This document shows, piece by piece, positions 1 through 13,187 of a stretch of DNA of 64,000 nucleotides. Every line of letters begins with the position of its first letter. Within the stretch, counting starts at the first letter, position 1. The stretch is from assembly GCA_003344405.1 (NCBI GenBank), contig NOWV01000172.1, positions 62,001 to 126,000 on the forward strand. The letters are read 5' to 3'. The stretch is from Trichoplax sp. H2. Lineage: Eukaryota > Placozoa > Uniplacotomia > Trichoplacea. The position numbers were made by a program, and so were the translations under genes. The notes under the pieces were generated by a model that was given only the letters and a program-made list of their open reading frames with translations, ran no database searches and had not been told where the DNA came from.

Positions 1-278
1 CTTGTAAATCCTTCTACCTTGCCAATACCACTACCATGAGCTAATTGCGTACTAAAAACTAACTTTGGCCTCTTACCAGCAGCTAATCTAGCAGCCAGGT
101 CTCGCTCTCGTCGATCATGGCAATCTTGACTGTCTCTAGTCAGTGGTCCATGACTATGGCCACTAGAAGTAGCACTCCTGTTAGAACCATAATCATCAGA
201 AGATGGCCGTTGAGACTCTTGGGTCGCAGATTTGGGAATATTGAGATCTGCAGATTGACTTTTACGAAAGAATGGCAT
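1..278 (-). CDS. GIPC: GIPC-family PDZ adaptor, N-terminal exon (partial)
   Basis: GIPC proteins are cytoplasmic PDZ adaptors that link receptor tails to myosin VI and endosomal traffic. The start codon is at 276-278 and the reading frame runs off the left edge of the window, giving about 92 residues. Residues 1-60 are Ser/Asp/Arg-rich and low in complexity. Residues 72-91 read LVFSTQLAHGSGIGKVEGFT, which matches the start of the GIPC homology 1 (GH1) domain and is diagnostic of the family. The PDZ and GH2 domains would lie outside the window. Its 5' end faces MAP3K1 across about 12.9 kb. No splice site is visible before the edge, so the exon continues. The subfamily member cannot be decided; vertebrates have GIPC1-3. 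Confidence 0.85.
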   Translation of the reverse strand, partial: MPFFRKSQSADLNIPKSATQESQRPSSDDYGSNRSATSSGHSHGPLTRDSQDCHDRRERDLAARLAAGKRPKLVFSTQLAHGSGIGKVEGFT

Positions 279-3200
279 TTTCGGGATACGGCGGATTATT
301 TTATGCCTATAAACTATATGTGTACCTATTAGTAAAACAAGAATATAACATTTTAATACTACACGTTATTGATTTCCGAAAATGAGCCCGTTGCTCATCT
401 TTTCGAGTAGGTAAAGGAGTAAGATAGCATATATTTTCATCTCGATTCACAATTCGTTATAAATTCGGCAACATAGTGATAGATAGCTAATCAATTGACC
501 AATGAAATAAAAACAGGCATTAAACCCTGACTAAACCGAAGTAGAACTGTAATATAAGTACTTCTGTAAAAAATTAAACTAAATCTTTTCTCATCACTTC
601 CATTGAGTATCTAACGTTATTAAAAAGGATACACCTTTTAATTTCCTTGTAAGAATGATGAGTAAGGCTAAATCTACTTTTTTCCTTCCCTTTCCCTACT
701 AGAGCATCATTTATATCCTAATGATTCCAAGTGGTATTTTAAGGATAAAAAATAAAGATCGACAGCTCTTTTATTAACTATATAGTAGTCACAACTCTCA
801 CTTGTGGCAAGATTTGCAAAGAATTCCAGTGTAGGTACACTAACTTGGGCCACTTTCCCAATATTTCCAGTCTCTATGCTAACGATATATGAGAACTCAA
901 TTTTTTGGCTTTAGCCCACAGATAACTGATTAATTGCTTTTCTTCACGTCACGATTCCAGCATGCTTCTCAAGCAATTATTACTTTTAATTTAAAACTGC
1001 ACACGCTTAAAAAAGATTTCTACAGTGAATTCTAGTATTGGCTAGCGTGAATACATACAGTATTTCACAAGTTACATAATTCGAGAATAATTTATTTAAT
1101 TTCTAAATGGGTACAAGTACGTAGATATTCTGGAACTTAGGGTGTTGAAACATTCATCCTCCGCCTATAGACAGTTCGGTCGTTAGATTCTAACAAGCAT
1201 TTCAATCTATGGTAAATTAAGCTAACAAGGAGTTAGCATGTTCTTATTCTGGATGTAAATCAGCATCTACACCTTTAATGGTAGAATATTATGATGTAAC
1301 GATGATGAGTAAAAGATAATGATGTGAAAATGATGAAGTATGGACTCTTTTTTTCTAATTTTATGTAGCATGGCTAGCAAGACATTAAAGAACTTTGAAT
1401 CTGAAAATTATTTTGTTTGAATCAAGAATGAAGATTTCCATAACACTTTGGCATTTCAAGGCAATTTAAGAACACGTATACAGGTATTCATAGATTTGGA
1501 TGAGAACAAGCCTGCACAAACGCTTATGAAAAAGTGTAATTGCCAGCCATCTTATAAGAATGATGAATAAAGATCTATTACTTCTTTCTAATCTAAATAG
1601 TATAGCTAACTGAGCATTAGAATATTATGCTTGTAAACGCAATCCTATAAGAGCGATAAAGAAAGCCATGCAACGCGTGCTACACCTAGAAGCTAATGCA
1701 GTATAACATAGACATGGATTAGAATCTGTCTGAATAATACTATTATACGATTATAATTCTAAGGAAAGGACGAATTTACAACTGTATCTTGTCTTCCCAT
1801 TTAACAAAATGATAGGCTAACAAGACATTCAATCTTTCAAAATATCATATAAAAACGACTGCTAAAGATCTACAACTCTTCCTTGACGCGTTGTAGCAGA
1901 TAACCTAATGCTTTTGAATTTAAGGAATATCAGAATTAGCCTATATTCCGTTTATAAATGCAAGGTAGTACTACAGCTTTAGCAAACTTAATTCAATCTA
2001 ATCGTATATAAAAGAGTTAGCTAAATGCTTTCGTGCTGAAAGTATTATCCAGTTTAGACGCCCCAGTTTAGAGGCCCCAATTACCCTTGTGGAGAAAAAA
2101 GTCCGAAAAATTGTTAGGCTACTATATCTATGCTATAGTACAATCTAAATAACTTGTAAATCACCTTTGCAAAAGCGATTCACATCATACTTGGATCTAG
2201 AATTCTACTTAAATACGACATATACGCGTATATTGGTGCCTAATTAATTAATACACCGTACTACCATTATATTTAGATATAGAGTTGTAGCCTAACATGG
2301 TATTATATAGATTAATGACATATATTTAGAAACAGCATATAGGAGATTTGTATTCTGTATACAGCTAGGAGCTGGGTGCAATAAGTTAGATAGCACTTTG
2401 ATGCTTTAATAGTTTAATAAAGTTGTGTCAATACATGACAGATAGTTTAGATTTTAGTTCCTACGAGCAAGAGTTTAAGATATTCAATCATATAGCAGCA
2501 AAAAAATGATGCCCGATACGTAAATTATGAATAATAGTTTTAACAGATTTTAGACAGGATGTGTTTGTTGTTCTAGGTGTGAAATGAAAACCTTGAACAG
2601 AAGATGTGATTGAAATGAATGTTCTTTATTTATAGCGTAGGATTAATAAAAGCGCACTGAATCAGCAAAGAGTAGGCGAAAGATTACTGTCCGGATTCTT
2701 TTTAGTTTGAACGACTTTATTCAATTTTAGTGAACTTGGATAAAGTCTTGACCCTTTTAAAAAGAGTAAATCATTCATAGAAGAGCATTCTATTTCAATT
2801 TTTATATCCAGGAAGTTCTTGTTGGATTTTTAATCCTCAATGAAAATGCTCTGCAATTTCCATTGAATAATAAATATAGGAAATTTATCACTGAAATAAT
2901 TCAATATTGAGGATACTCTTTAAAAGATCGCAGTGCTGTATATGCTTTGGAAGAAAGTAACTTTGATATTGACCTTAAGGTGTATGATTGAAATGAAACC
3001 TGATTTAAATTTCCTTAGCTGAATGAAGAGAATTAGTAGAATAAATTCTGATCTCATAGATAAGGATGAAATTTTTTCCACTTCTAAACGGAAATCTAAT
3101 ATTATCTTTATTTGACAAACTTTCCATCGAGAAAATTGAGGACTAAAGAGTGTTTATAGATGATGTACCGATCTTTTCGGTAAGAACCACATTTTCAGAA

Positions 3201-4389
3201 TGAAATACTTACTGAATACAGCTAAATTAATACTATATCTTTTCAAATCTTTATTGATCTCTAAAGTGAAATAATACATAGTCTTTATTTGGTGATAGAA
3301 AAAATTCTCATTAGACTTCTCTTTCGGTTACACCCGCTTTTATCCTATCTATAGATGGCATCTTCTAAATTTCCCATTTATAGCTAATAGGAAATCGAAG
3401 GAAGATTTTATTTATTGCAATGAGATCTATCTAGAGAAATCTATTTATCAAGTCTTAACCGATAACGGAGGAGTTTCGCATAAAATACAGCAGCCTTAAT
3501 CCCATTGCAACAGATATCGTTTAAAATTTTCTATCTATAAGCAAAGTATGGAGAATACTTGCCGGATGAATAAAGGGAATTTATGGGTAATTTAGTAATA
3601 TCAGTGCTAGGAGTGTGCTTAAAATATGCTGGAACTTTTAATTCTGTCTCAATCATCTTTATTTAATTTAATCAGCTGTATCTAAAGAGGAATCCTATGC
3701 AATTTATACTTTCAATAAATGGCGAAATTTTTTGCTAAATACTATTTCTTACTCAGTAGTAGATATTATCCTAGTCGGTAAGCCCTTTTAATTAATTACT
3801 TATAAATCTGTTATTGATTCGTTTAGATCCAATCATGTTATGCTCAATGCATTGTAATACCTGATTTTGGATAAGACATGCTAGAAAATAAAATCTAGAA
3901 TCCTAGCCTTTGATAGTAATCGGATAAATTGATTAGCAAAATCGTGTAGGACAGTCAACAAAACTGTTCGAAAATCGAAATTCGATTTTTTACTCAAAGT
4001 ACAACTACGGAATAGGAAGATCGATAATAAATAATCTATTCTTCACGTATAAAAATGTTGATATTACCTATCATTCAGGCGAATCGAGTAAGGTATCAAT
4101 ATTGATAATATCTCCCGATTTAACTAGAGTTATTTCCATACTGCAATACACATTCACATCGATATTATGCCTTTGTAAGAAGATGAAAAAGGATTCCAAA
4201 GGTAAAGTAATGAAAATTGCTTTTCAAAAGATGGATAAGCCATTACCAGTAAAACATAGATAGATGTAAGCATAAGTCAGTTTGCTAGAATCTATAATAT
4301 TACATTGTCAAATATAGACAGATTAATTATTGAATTATAATCTAGTGTAAATACAACCAAATCTAGATAGAAACTGGAAAAATCTTTTT

Positions 4390-5600
4390 TGATTTATGAT
4401 CAAAGATACCGAATAAATGTAGAGCGTATTTGAAATATTAATACGATAAAATGGTCGCCCAGTGAAAAAGAAAGCTTTGTAGAGTAAACTACAGCTTAGA
4501 TATCATCAGATCACGTTTCCCATTTTTCAACATGCCTTCACTTATTAAAGACTAAATCGGTGAAACCCTCTCTTTTTTCATTCATTGCAAAAGATTGAGA
4601 TAGAAGTTAAAGGAAAATTGATGTGTTGACTAAAGCATAGCTATTCCATGTCAGGAAAAATAAGATAAGATAGTTTAGAGCATCATCAAGCTCATTTCCA
4701 GATCTCCAAAGCATTATTTTTATATCGATTAGGTCAAATCGATATTCCTTTGGCTCTTTGCCAACGATTTACGACTAAATTGGAACGAAAATACAAAGTA
4801 TACTAATGAAACGGATACAGCAGGAAAAGAGACTAATATAAATTGAGATGTAGCCATCACCCTAACCCTATCCTTTTTCCCCAACTTTGTCAAGATCAGC
4901 ATTTTACGCTAAGTTATAAGGAAAATAATCTTAATTTTGATTCATAGGCAAAATTACGAATAAAAATTGAACGATAAATGAAGCAATAGCTGGAGAAAAA
5001 AAGGGTATACCAAGTAAGAGGAATCAGTGTAGATTAAAATACTATGACCGACGTCTGGCCCTGTTTTCTAATATTTACTAAATCTCCCGTAGGCTCAAAA
5101 TTGCACGAAAGTAAATCAATTTTTTCATTCTTAGCCAAAATACTGAAGATAGTAAAAATGGAACAAACTTTCGAAAAACTAGAGAAAATGGTTATACTAA
5201 GCCAGGTAGGCTGATATAGACTGAAAAATGGCAATTTTCCTTTTCCTTTCATTACCCAATATAAATCACAATCATCTGTTTTAGTCAAAATTTGGTTATC
5301 TTAAAAACGATCCCAGTAATCAGTCATCGCTAAATATTGACGATGGAAATGGGATAAAAACGAATGTTAATTTAGTAAAAATAATCCTGCTGGGCAATGG
5401 AGAATGCTGTAGATTAAGAAATCATCAAGTCCATCTTCATTATACAACTACATCCTCTGTTGTCCCAGCTAAGCTGCGTTAAAAATTGTCATCGTCCCTG
5501 ATTAATGCCTTCCATTTAAGAAAGTAAGGCAAATTTAAGATAACTCTGGGAACATAACGGCTTTAAAGTAAGAGAGAATATCATAAATTAGCCTAAGACA
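4390..5600. repeat. Worn tandem array, period about 190 bp
   Basis: Related segments recur at about 4400, 4587, 4760, 4948, 5134 and 5329, spaced 173-195 bases apart. The clearest anchor is a stretch like GCAAAATTACGAATAAAAAT, followed about 80 bases later by a stretch like GTAGATTAAAATA (5031, 5216, 5410). Copies are far from identical, so the array is old. The alignment was by eye. Confidence 0.5.
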
Positions 5601-7129
5601 ACTATTTAGCCACGTTTTCTACTATTTAATTAAGCTGTCTAATCGCAACTCGATACTGGATCCTTTCTTCATGATTTAGAATATCAACGACTCTTTCAAC
5701 TACTACATGTTATCTCATACTCCAGTTATAGGTAATTAAAGAAAGAGAAAAACAATTAATCTATTTTATTAAATATATTATTATCCATGGCTTTTAAATG
5801 TGTACAGCTTAGCTAAAAGTAATCTTTGAACGTTGAAAGTAGAAAAGTTAAAGTGAAATTTCAATCTCACCAGACGATGTTGCGTATGTAGACATGCTTT
5901 GTATATCAATTTGTCTAACTTATCGCTTAGAATTTTACTCGTTCTATTTCAATATAGTGATGAAATACTCGTTTTAAATTAAAAATATTGGAGATAAAAG
6001 TCAACATAATTTGAAAATAACCTTCTCCTTACCGTTTCGGGCTGACAATTTTTTAACAAGATGGAAAAGATAGCAACAGTCTAAATAGAACAGTAAATTA
6101 TTGTTGTTATTATTATCATCATTTTACCTTCAGAAACAATGTTTTCTTGAAAGATGAATAAAATGGATTGCCCAACCACTCTACCATATAAAAACTATTT
6201 TGACATGAAAGCTATACCAAGTCAAGTCACCGATAGGAATTTTTCGTCAAAGGCTTAATCTAGCAAATAAGTGCTAAAGTATATTTTAGCTCAAATTAAA
6301 TTGGATAGAAGGCAGAATAGTCATTCAATTTTCACGTTGACGACTAATGTATGTATACATACAAGGCGACTGTCGATTGGATAGAATAATAGTCAAGGGT
6401 ATTCAATGCTTAATCGGTAAACATATTGCCAGCATGGTCTACAATAGAATAAATTGCATTATCTTCTCTTAGATCTTGAATTGGCTAGAACCTCATCAAG
6501 GCAATACTTTTGTCTTTGATTGATGTCATCTTAGTCTTGAGCGGAAAAGCTATTATTGACTTGGTATTTGAATATCAATAGATCGATTTTATGCGTGACT
6601 ATTATTACACCATCTAGGCTGTACTTGCATTTTAGAGCCGTTACTAGTAAAAACGCGATTGTTTAATTAGCATTTATATGATCTATCCATATAAAATATC
6701 GTCAATAATTCTACGAGGCGATCATTTAAATTCTTATCTAATTCAATCGTATCATATCTTTGACCTATTTTTAACGAAAGAAAAGATGAATAGTCATAAT
6801 TTCTGCGATAAATAAAAAATTTTGATGGCATGATCTATTGGTATCGTGAAAAATAAAAAGTATGAGAATATATCAAAATTTTCCTACGACTACTATTGTC
6901 AACATAATCTATAGAAATTTTATCCACTTTGGTCTGTAGACCCAGTTGACACAATAATATCATAGAAATATAGTAGGTGTGTTATAATGTACCAGCATCA
7001 AAAATAAATGATAATCAATAGAATTATAGTTAATTAAGTAGTAAATAGAACAGAAGATAGGACTTCTATTTTCAACGGTTAATACTATATCATTGTATGA
7101 TATACTATAATGTAAAATATAATGGTATC

Positions 7130-9060
7130 TATGCATACGCGTTAATAAAAGATTAGGAATATGTACGTGGTATTTGGGATCGTTAATATTGAATAAAGAA
7201 TCGGTGTCTATAGTGGCTTATAAATGCGGTACTGTAATACGGAAATAACATATGGAAAAACGATTATCATAGACCGTTATCAAGAGGTGTATAGAATCTA
7301 TAACAATGTCTTGCAGCAGTTTGTACGTATATTAAATTCCTGTCTACGGCAATTCTGCCACGGCATATTACTGAATGCTGAGAAAAGTACGAGTACATTG
7401 GCAGCATGTAAATATTGCAAATATATTTATAATTATTAAGCCAGTCTATGGAGCTGTTATTTATTATAGTCTAGATGCTACTGCAATACAGTACATAGAT
7501 TAGTAATTATAAAAAAATTACCATTAGCAAGAATAGGTTACATCTATAGCATTATAGGTGTGTTTACGACAGATAATTTTATCTGCAATGGCCAACACAG
7601 TGTTATGGCATGTTATACCACAGAAAGTAAGAGTGTATGTACATATCGTATCTTAAGACTAATATATATTAATGATTAATGAAGCCTATATAGCTATTAT
7701 CTAATATGTGGTTTGCATACGGTAGTACAGCAATATTATATAAGGATTAATAACTATAAAATATCATCAGTAGCAGTAGATCGTCATCCACAGTATTTTG
7801 GCTGCTTATATCGTATTTGTATTTTTAATCACGGTCAGTACGGGGTTATGGTATAATTTAGCATAGAAAGGAAAATAAACTGGATACATACCTATGAACT
7901 TGAAATCTTTTATGATTCTTATTATAGTCCCTGAACCTATTGTCTAAGTCTATATAATTTGATATTTGGTACAAAATGACACAGAAGTAGGCGAGTTTTA
8001 ATACTGTAATATTGAAATGTCAAGAATAGTATATTATTTGCAGTATTATAAACTTTGTAGAATAGACATTAGTACTATCTTAACGACCGACTGTAATGAT
8101 ATATTATTGTTTAGATTGTAATATTACTGTCAAAATTATAGCGATAGTAATAACAAGTACAGTATGGTCATATTGTTAGTGCAGAGGATGTTCCAGTTCT
8201 AGCTCCGTTAGCAACAGCAGTAATCATAGAATTAGGTTCTTATACTGAATCTATAAGTTAATAGATGTTGTTCAGTAATTTCTGTTTATGGTTTTCGGGT
8301 TGTAAACAAGCTAAGAATATAAGCAGCTAAAGTAACGCAATAGAGTTTGTCCTTTTTCGTACTTGAGATTATAGTCTGCAGTTGAAAATATTTGTTAACG
8401 AGAACCTCTTAATAGAAACTGTTTTGCTCCGAATCTTTTGGGATAAGAATTATTAGAGAATTAGGAAGAACAGATTTATTACACCAATACCTTGCATTAT
8501 CGTATGATATAGAGCGGAAAGTAAAGGTGTGCTATACATATCGGTAGCTTAGAAATTTTTTTATGATTATTAGTACAATCTATATAATGATATTCTATAA
8601 TGGAATATATGATCTATTACAATATTAAATAGAATTGTGGTTTCATAACGTACCTTAGCAAAGAAATAAACTGTATGTTTCGTCAATATAGAAGGTACAA
8701 CTCTTAAATACAGTAGTCAACACTGGATCAAGGTCTAATATGCCACAGCAGGTAAGGATATTCGTATATATGTTATACATACATATATGTATGCAGATTA
8801 AAAACGAATTTTAAAATTTAATACAGCCTGTAGGTGTATCATCCATTTGACAAATACTATCATTTATAGTAGTACAGCAGATTAGCGTACATCCTTAAAT
8901 AGTAGTTTATAATTCTATCTTATCTTTATTTACGCCATGGGTAGAGCTCTGAACTTCAGTAGTCAACGCAGTAATTAATAGCTTTAATTAATTACAGTAA
9001 GTGTATACGCATTTATACTGTGATCGAAAATACATGTTTCGGCTACTCCTCAGAACAGAA
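7130..9060. repeat. Worn tandem array, period about 230-250 bp
   Basis: An anchor like CAGAAAGTAAGAGTGTATGT recurs at 7381, 7622, 7864, 8516, 8745 and 8994, with weaker matches near 8141 and 8322. Each is preceded by a related stretch with GGTTATGGTATAATT character. Spacing is 229-249 bases between clear neighbours. Its sequence differs from the array at 4.4-5.6 kb. Found by eye, so the number of copies is approximate. Confidence 0.5.
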
Positions 9061-11849
9061 TCAAACTTAAGAACTCAACAAATACAGATTCTTCTAGTTA
9101 GAGTGATGGCTGAAAAGGCATTTTATCCTTACAAAGTACTAATGCATTGATGTGACTAGTTCTATTTTACACTATAGGCAAACATATAACATGTGGGTGT
9201 AAATGAATTGTTTTTCTGCTGTGATGATTCTTAACATAACCGTTTGAGCTTTTTATAAGACAAATATGAAGTATTAAATCAAAATTAATTGACATTATTC
9301 ATATTTCAAATGCGGATACAGTAGTTAACCAAATTACTTCTAAAGCTTATAAAGTACGATAGAGCAGCGTATGTCGGTGCAATAGAACCTTTCTATACTG
9401 CTATCACTTCGCTTCAATATAATCGTACGGTAACATCGGCTATAAAGGATCTAATCTAGACTCTTGATTATACCTTTGTATAATAAGTAAAAGATATGAC
9501 AGAAATCTTGCACGAGAGGACACTATCACTTAGTCGTATGATGGATTAGGCATGTCTTACTTAAAACTAACTAAGAGGAGTAAGGCATCAAATATCACAT
9601 TAAATTGTTCTTACTCTCTTGTTTATAACACTATATTATTATAATTAAACATTAAAAGTACACAATATACTGTACATATACCATCTCATAGTAATAGAAC
9701 TACTGTCACCTATTTCAGTATATAAAGACAGAATATTTTAATTAAGAATCAAATAGGGTGGTAACCGTTTTAAAGATGCCAAGAGGATAATAATAGCAAT
9801 ATTAATAGTTCTATTATTGTTCAACACTATAGCCTCAAAATATTATTGGCTATCTTATTTTAGAATTGTTCCATGATAATCCAGAAAGAATCTTAAAATA
9901 ACTCAAGCTACAGTGGTGCTCATATCATTTAATTTTACTGTAATGATGTCAACTGCTATATTTATGACGATTATACGGAAGGTGTAAAAAAATCTGAAAG
10001 AAAGGCTTTTGTTTACGTATATACAGTATTCATATGAAATAGGTAGGGTAGTTATACTGCATTTGACACTGTAGCACCTTGAAATTATACTTTTGAAGCA
10101 GCTTTTAGACAACTAGTACTAAAAATGAAATCGGATTACTACGAGATAAATCGATCTCCGTCCAAAATTATTACGTTGGAATGCTATCTTTATATTCAAA
10201 TGCGTTGAATTTAGGTACACAAGTAGCTGCCGGGTATGGCATCTTTTATAAAAATTCCGTTCTAGCTAAACTAGCTCTTAAAAGTGCAGTAATTTCGATA
10301 TCACATCGATAATTCCACTATTAATTAGCCTAAATTAACCTCACCAGTGGCGTCCTAAATAGTAGATACTCTTTATTTGCCATAACTCAATTAACTGACG
10401 TCTTGATCAATTTAAGTTGTTATTTCCTGAATTCAGTTAACTACAGAGCTATCCAAAACTATTTTATTATCTAAAATCACTTCTTCAGCCTAGTGAACTC
10501 TATCAAAGTATTAAAATGCATAATATAGAAGACTTCAATTGTATTGAATCCATCATCATAAAGGCGATCTAAATCCTTCCTATTTTTATCTCTGAGCGCT
10601 ATGTTACTCAGTTTTAAAGGCATGATCATCTTGTTTCACTTCCTAGAATAGTGGTGAATTATGCAAATAAAAATTGAGATCACTGAATTCAGGGTAATGC
10701 CAAATTAATGATGTAATACTAGAAATATTTACATGATGATGTAAAGACTCTTAAGTTGAGTAATATCTATTGGAAATATGCAACAATACACAATTGAAAC
10801 CCATTTAATAGTTCTGTTTTACGTGACTGTAACATTTACTTACTGTAAGCGGTGCGGTGTAAGCTATAATTCTTCTAATGTCTTAAAGTAGTATGGGCGT
10901 AGACGAAATATAATGGCACTATGCCTACGATCGATGGGAGTCCCTATTCACTAGATGCAGTAACTGGATTGTACTTTCTATGCTTACATTCTTGCTTAAT
11001 CAGGTGATAAGGTCAAAAACGAATGATGTAGCATGTCTCAATATACCTTTGAAAGGCTCCTAGAGAATCTCGTTTTACTTATAAGTATGACTAACCTCGG
11101 AAACTACTGTAATTTCAGGCCATACACGAATACGCATAAACCTACTATATATAAACTCGTCTTGTCTGTCTATATGAAGTTTAATGGCTAGAAAAATACT
11201 GCAATAAACTTAAAATGCGAAATGTATAACAAAAGAACGATTTGAAGAATTAAAATTCTCTCGCACCATGATATAGTTATTGATAGATATTTAATTAATC
11301 ACTCGTATTCATATTATTTGGAAATATGCCAGTAGATTCATTTATTCATTCATGATATTAACGATAGTACACGTTTACAACGACTCTGAGTTGTTATTGT
11401 TGAAAGTATCAACTGTATCGCCTAATTAATAAACCATATGCAATTTTAATTAATCTCATAGCCACTTAAAACTATTTCTTCTACGAGCAACGATGATGGA
11501 GGTGCATCACCATATTATATGTTGATCAACCGATGAGCAATACTATCCTATTTCAGTATTTATGCCTCTGATCCAGCTTACAGTATACGATAAAGTATCT
11601 TCAAAATTATTAAAACATGAATTACAATTTTTTGCAAAAGTTTGCTTTACTATATTAAAGTTGGTTTGTCTAGCAAATACTAGATGCTTACGCAACCTTA
11701 CAATCAATGCTACAACTTGAACTATTTTTGTGCAAGTCTATGACTTTAATCTTAAGTAAATTTGGGGGCTACACATTAATATGTAGTTAAAACAAGCCAA
11801 CGTTAATGATTTTAAAGAATTACTCATAGCAGCCATTTCATCTGCTCTC

Positions 11850-12480
11850 AAGGATCGTGATCAATTATCCTACCGCACTTTCATAAATAGAAGAAGCAAT
11901 CATCACATTCAAACATTGCAATTGATGGGGAATACAGTCATGTCAGAGCATGCAATAACAATGATATTATGACTATCCTATCCTATATCATGTAAAAACC
12001 TTTTCACCTACTACCGATGGTAATGATCAATTACCCTATAATATGTCCATAAATGAAAGGAATATGCAATCATATTGGAACATTCCATGTCAATGTTTTA
12101 TTTTATGCTCAACTTCTATCAGGCAAAAGCACATTCTACTGCCCTATCAGTTCCATCATCAATGGCTATTCGAATATCTTGCAGCAGTCTAGAAATGATG
12201 TACCTTACGAATGATTATAGCAATCCACAATTATTCTATTACAAATCTTTAAACGGAAGGAATTTGCAATCAATTTGGCCTTGATAAGTCTATCATTTTA
12301 TTTCAAATACCGCTACACTGTAAATATACGTCAACGAAATTGTTCATTCCGCCAAATTACATCATTGATCATTTTTAATTATTCTTGTAATCTTGTACAT
12401 GGAAAATCGTTTCATCTACCGAGTTCAGTACTAGTAGCAATAAGTATAATCAATCACGACATCACGCGATAACTAATTAT
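11850..12480. repeat. Worn tandem array, period about 170-200 bp
   Basis: GATCAATTATCCTAC at 11859 returns as GATCAATTACCCTAT at 12025. GGAATATGCAATCATATTGG near 12058 returns as GGAATTTGCAATCAATTTGG near 12257, and a weaker relative lies near 11890. The spacings are about 166 and 199 bases. Two open frames here (12075-12284 and 12275-12472) lie inside the repeat and are not believed to be genes. Confidence 0.4.
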
Positions 12481-13187
12481 AATCGATGGGAATAACAATC
12501 CGATTTCAATGCTGCCTATCCCTAATTCTCTTGAATATCATTTACTTCAATAACATATTATCCGATTGAATGCTCATCAGCAAGTCATGATATTTGGATA
12601 TAAAAATTGCGCCTTGTAAATGAAGTCATATTTCCAAACCTTTTGTTGGCCTTAAAATAGCTCAGGGTGTGGACTTATGATGATGATGATGACAAAGTAG
12701 AAGAAAAACTCCTTTGTAAGGCTGCATGCATAATGAGAATGATGGCGATTGGTTCATGAATACAAAATCGGTCATAATAGCCAATAATCATGGGCAATAA
12801 AAAATTAGACTAACAAGAGATCAATATAAGTTGTATTAATTCTTGAAAATAAAGCCATGGGTAGTAATTGCTGTCGTGTAGACAATGTTTTCAGACGATC
12901 ATGTTGAACTACTCAGAACCTTTGCATGATTGATTGATTGATCGTATGCCAAGCGATCTCTATAAGGTTGTAACCTGTCATTTCACCTATACTTAATTAT
13001 AGTAGAAAGAAGTCAAGGATAAACTACACTAGGGGAATAGTTTGATTACTATAAGCAATCTCAACTATTATTCCATTTCAATCTGTTTGAGTACGATCTC
13101 AATTTTTAACACGCTTTCCTACCATATCATGATTATTTAGTCTAATCGATTGGCAGAAAATTAGTAACCACAAGTAGCCATATTAAA

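Larger units (their letters stand above)
279..13187. other. 12.9 kb spacer between GIPC and MAP3K1, no supported gene
   Basis: This is the divergent spacer between two gene starts. I found no chain of exons with agreeing splice phases and no recognisable protein similarity on either strand; the few open frames of 60-85 codons look random. Parts of it are worn tandem repeats (listed separately near 4.4-5.6, 7.1-9.1 and 11.8-12.5 kb). The rest is AT-rich sequence in which I see nothing specific. Small non-coding RNA genes or distant enhancers could be here and would not be visible to me. Confidence 0.6.

Noticed and set aside
5034-5288. Minus-strand open frame of 84 codons
   Set aside because: It falls across two copies of a worn satellite and does not repeat in the other copies as a frame.
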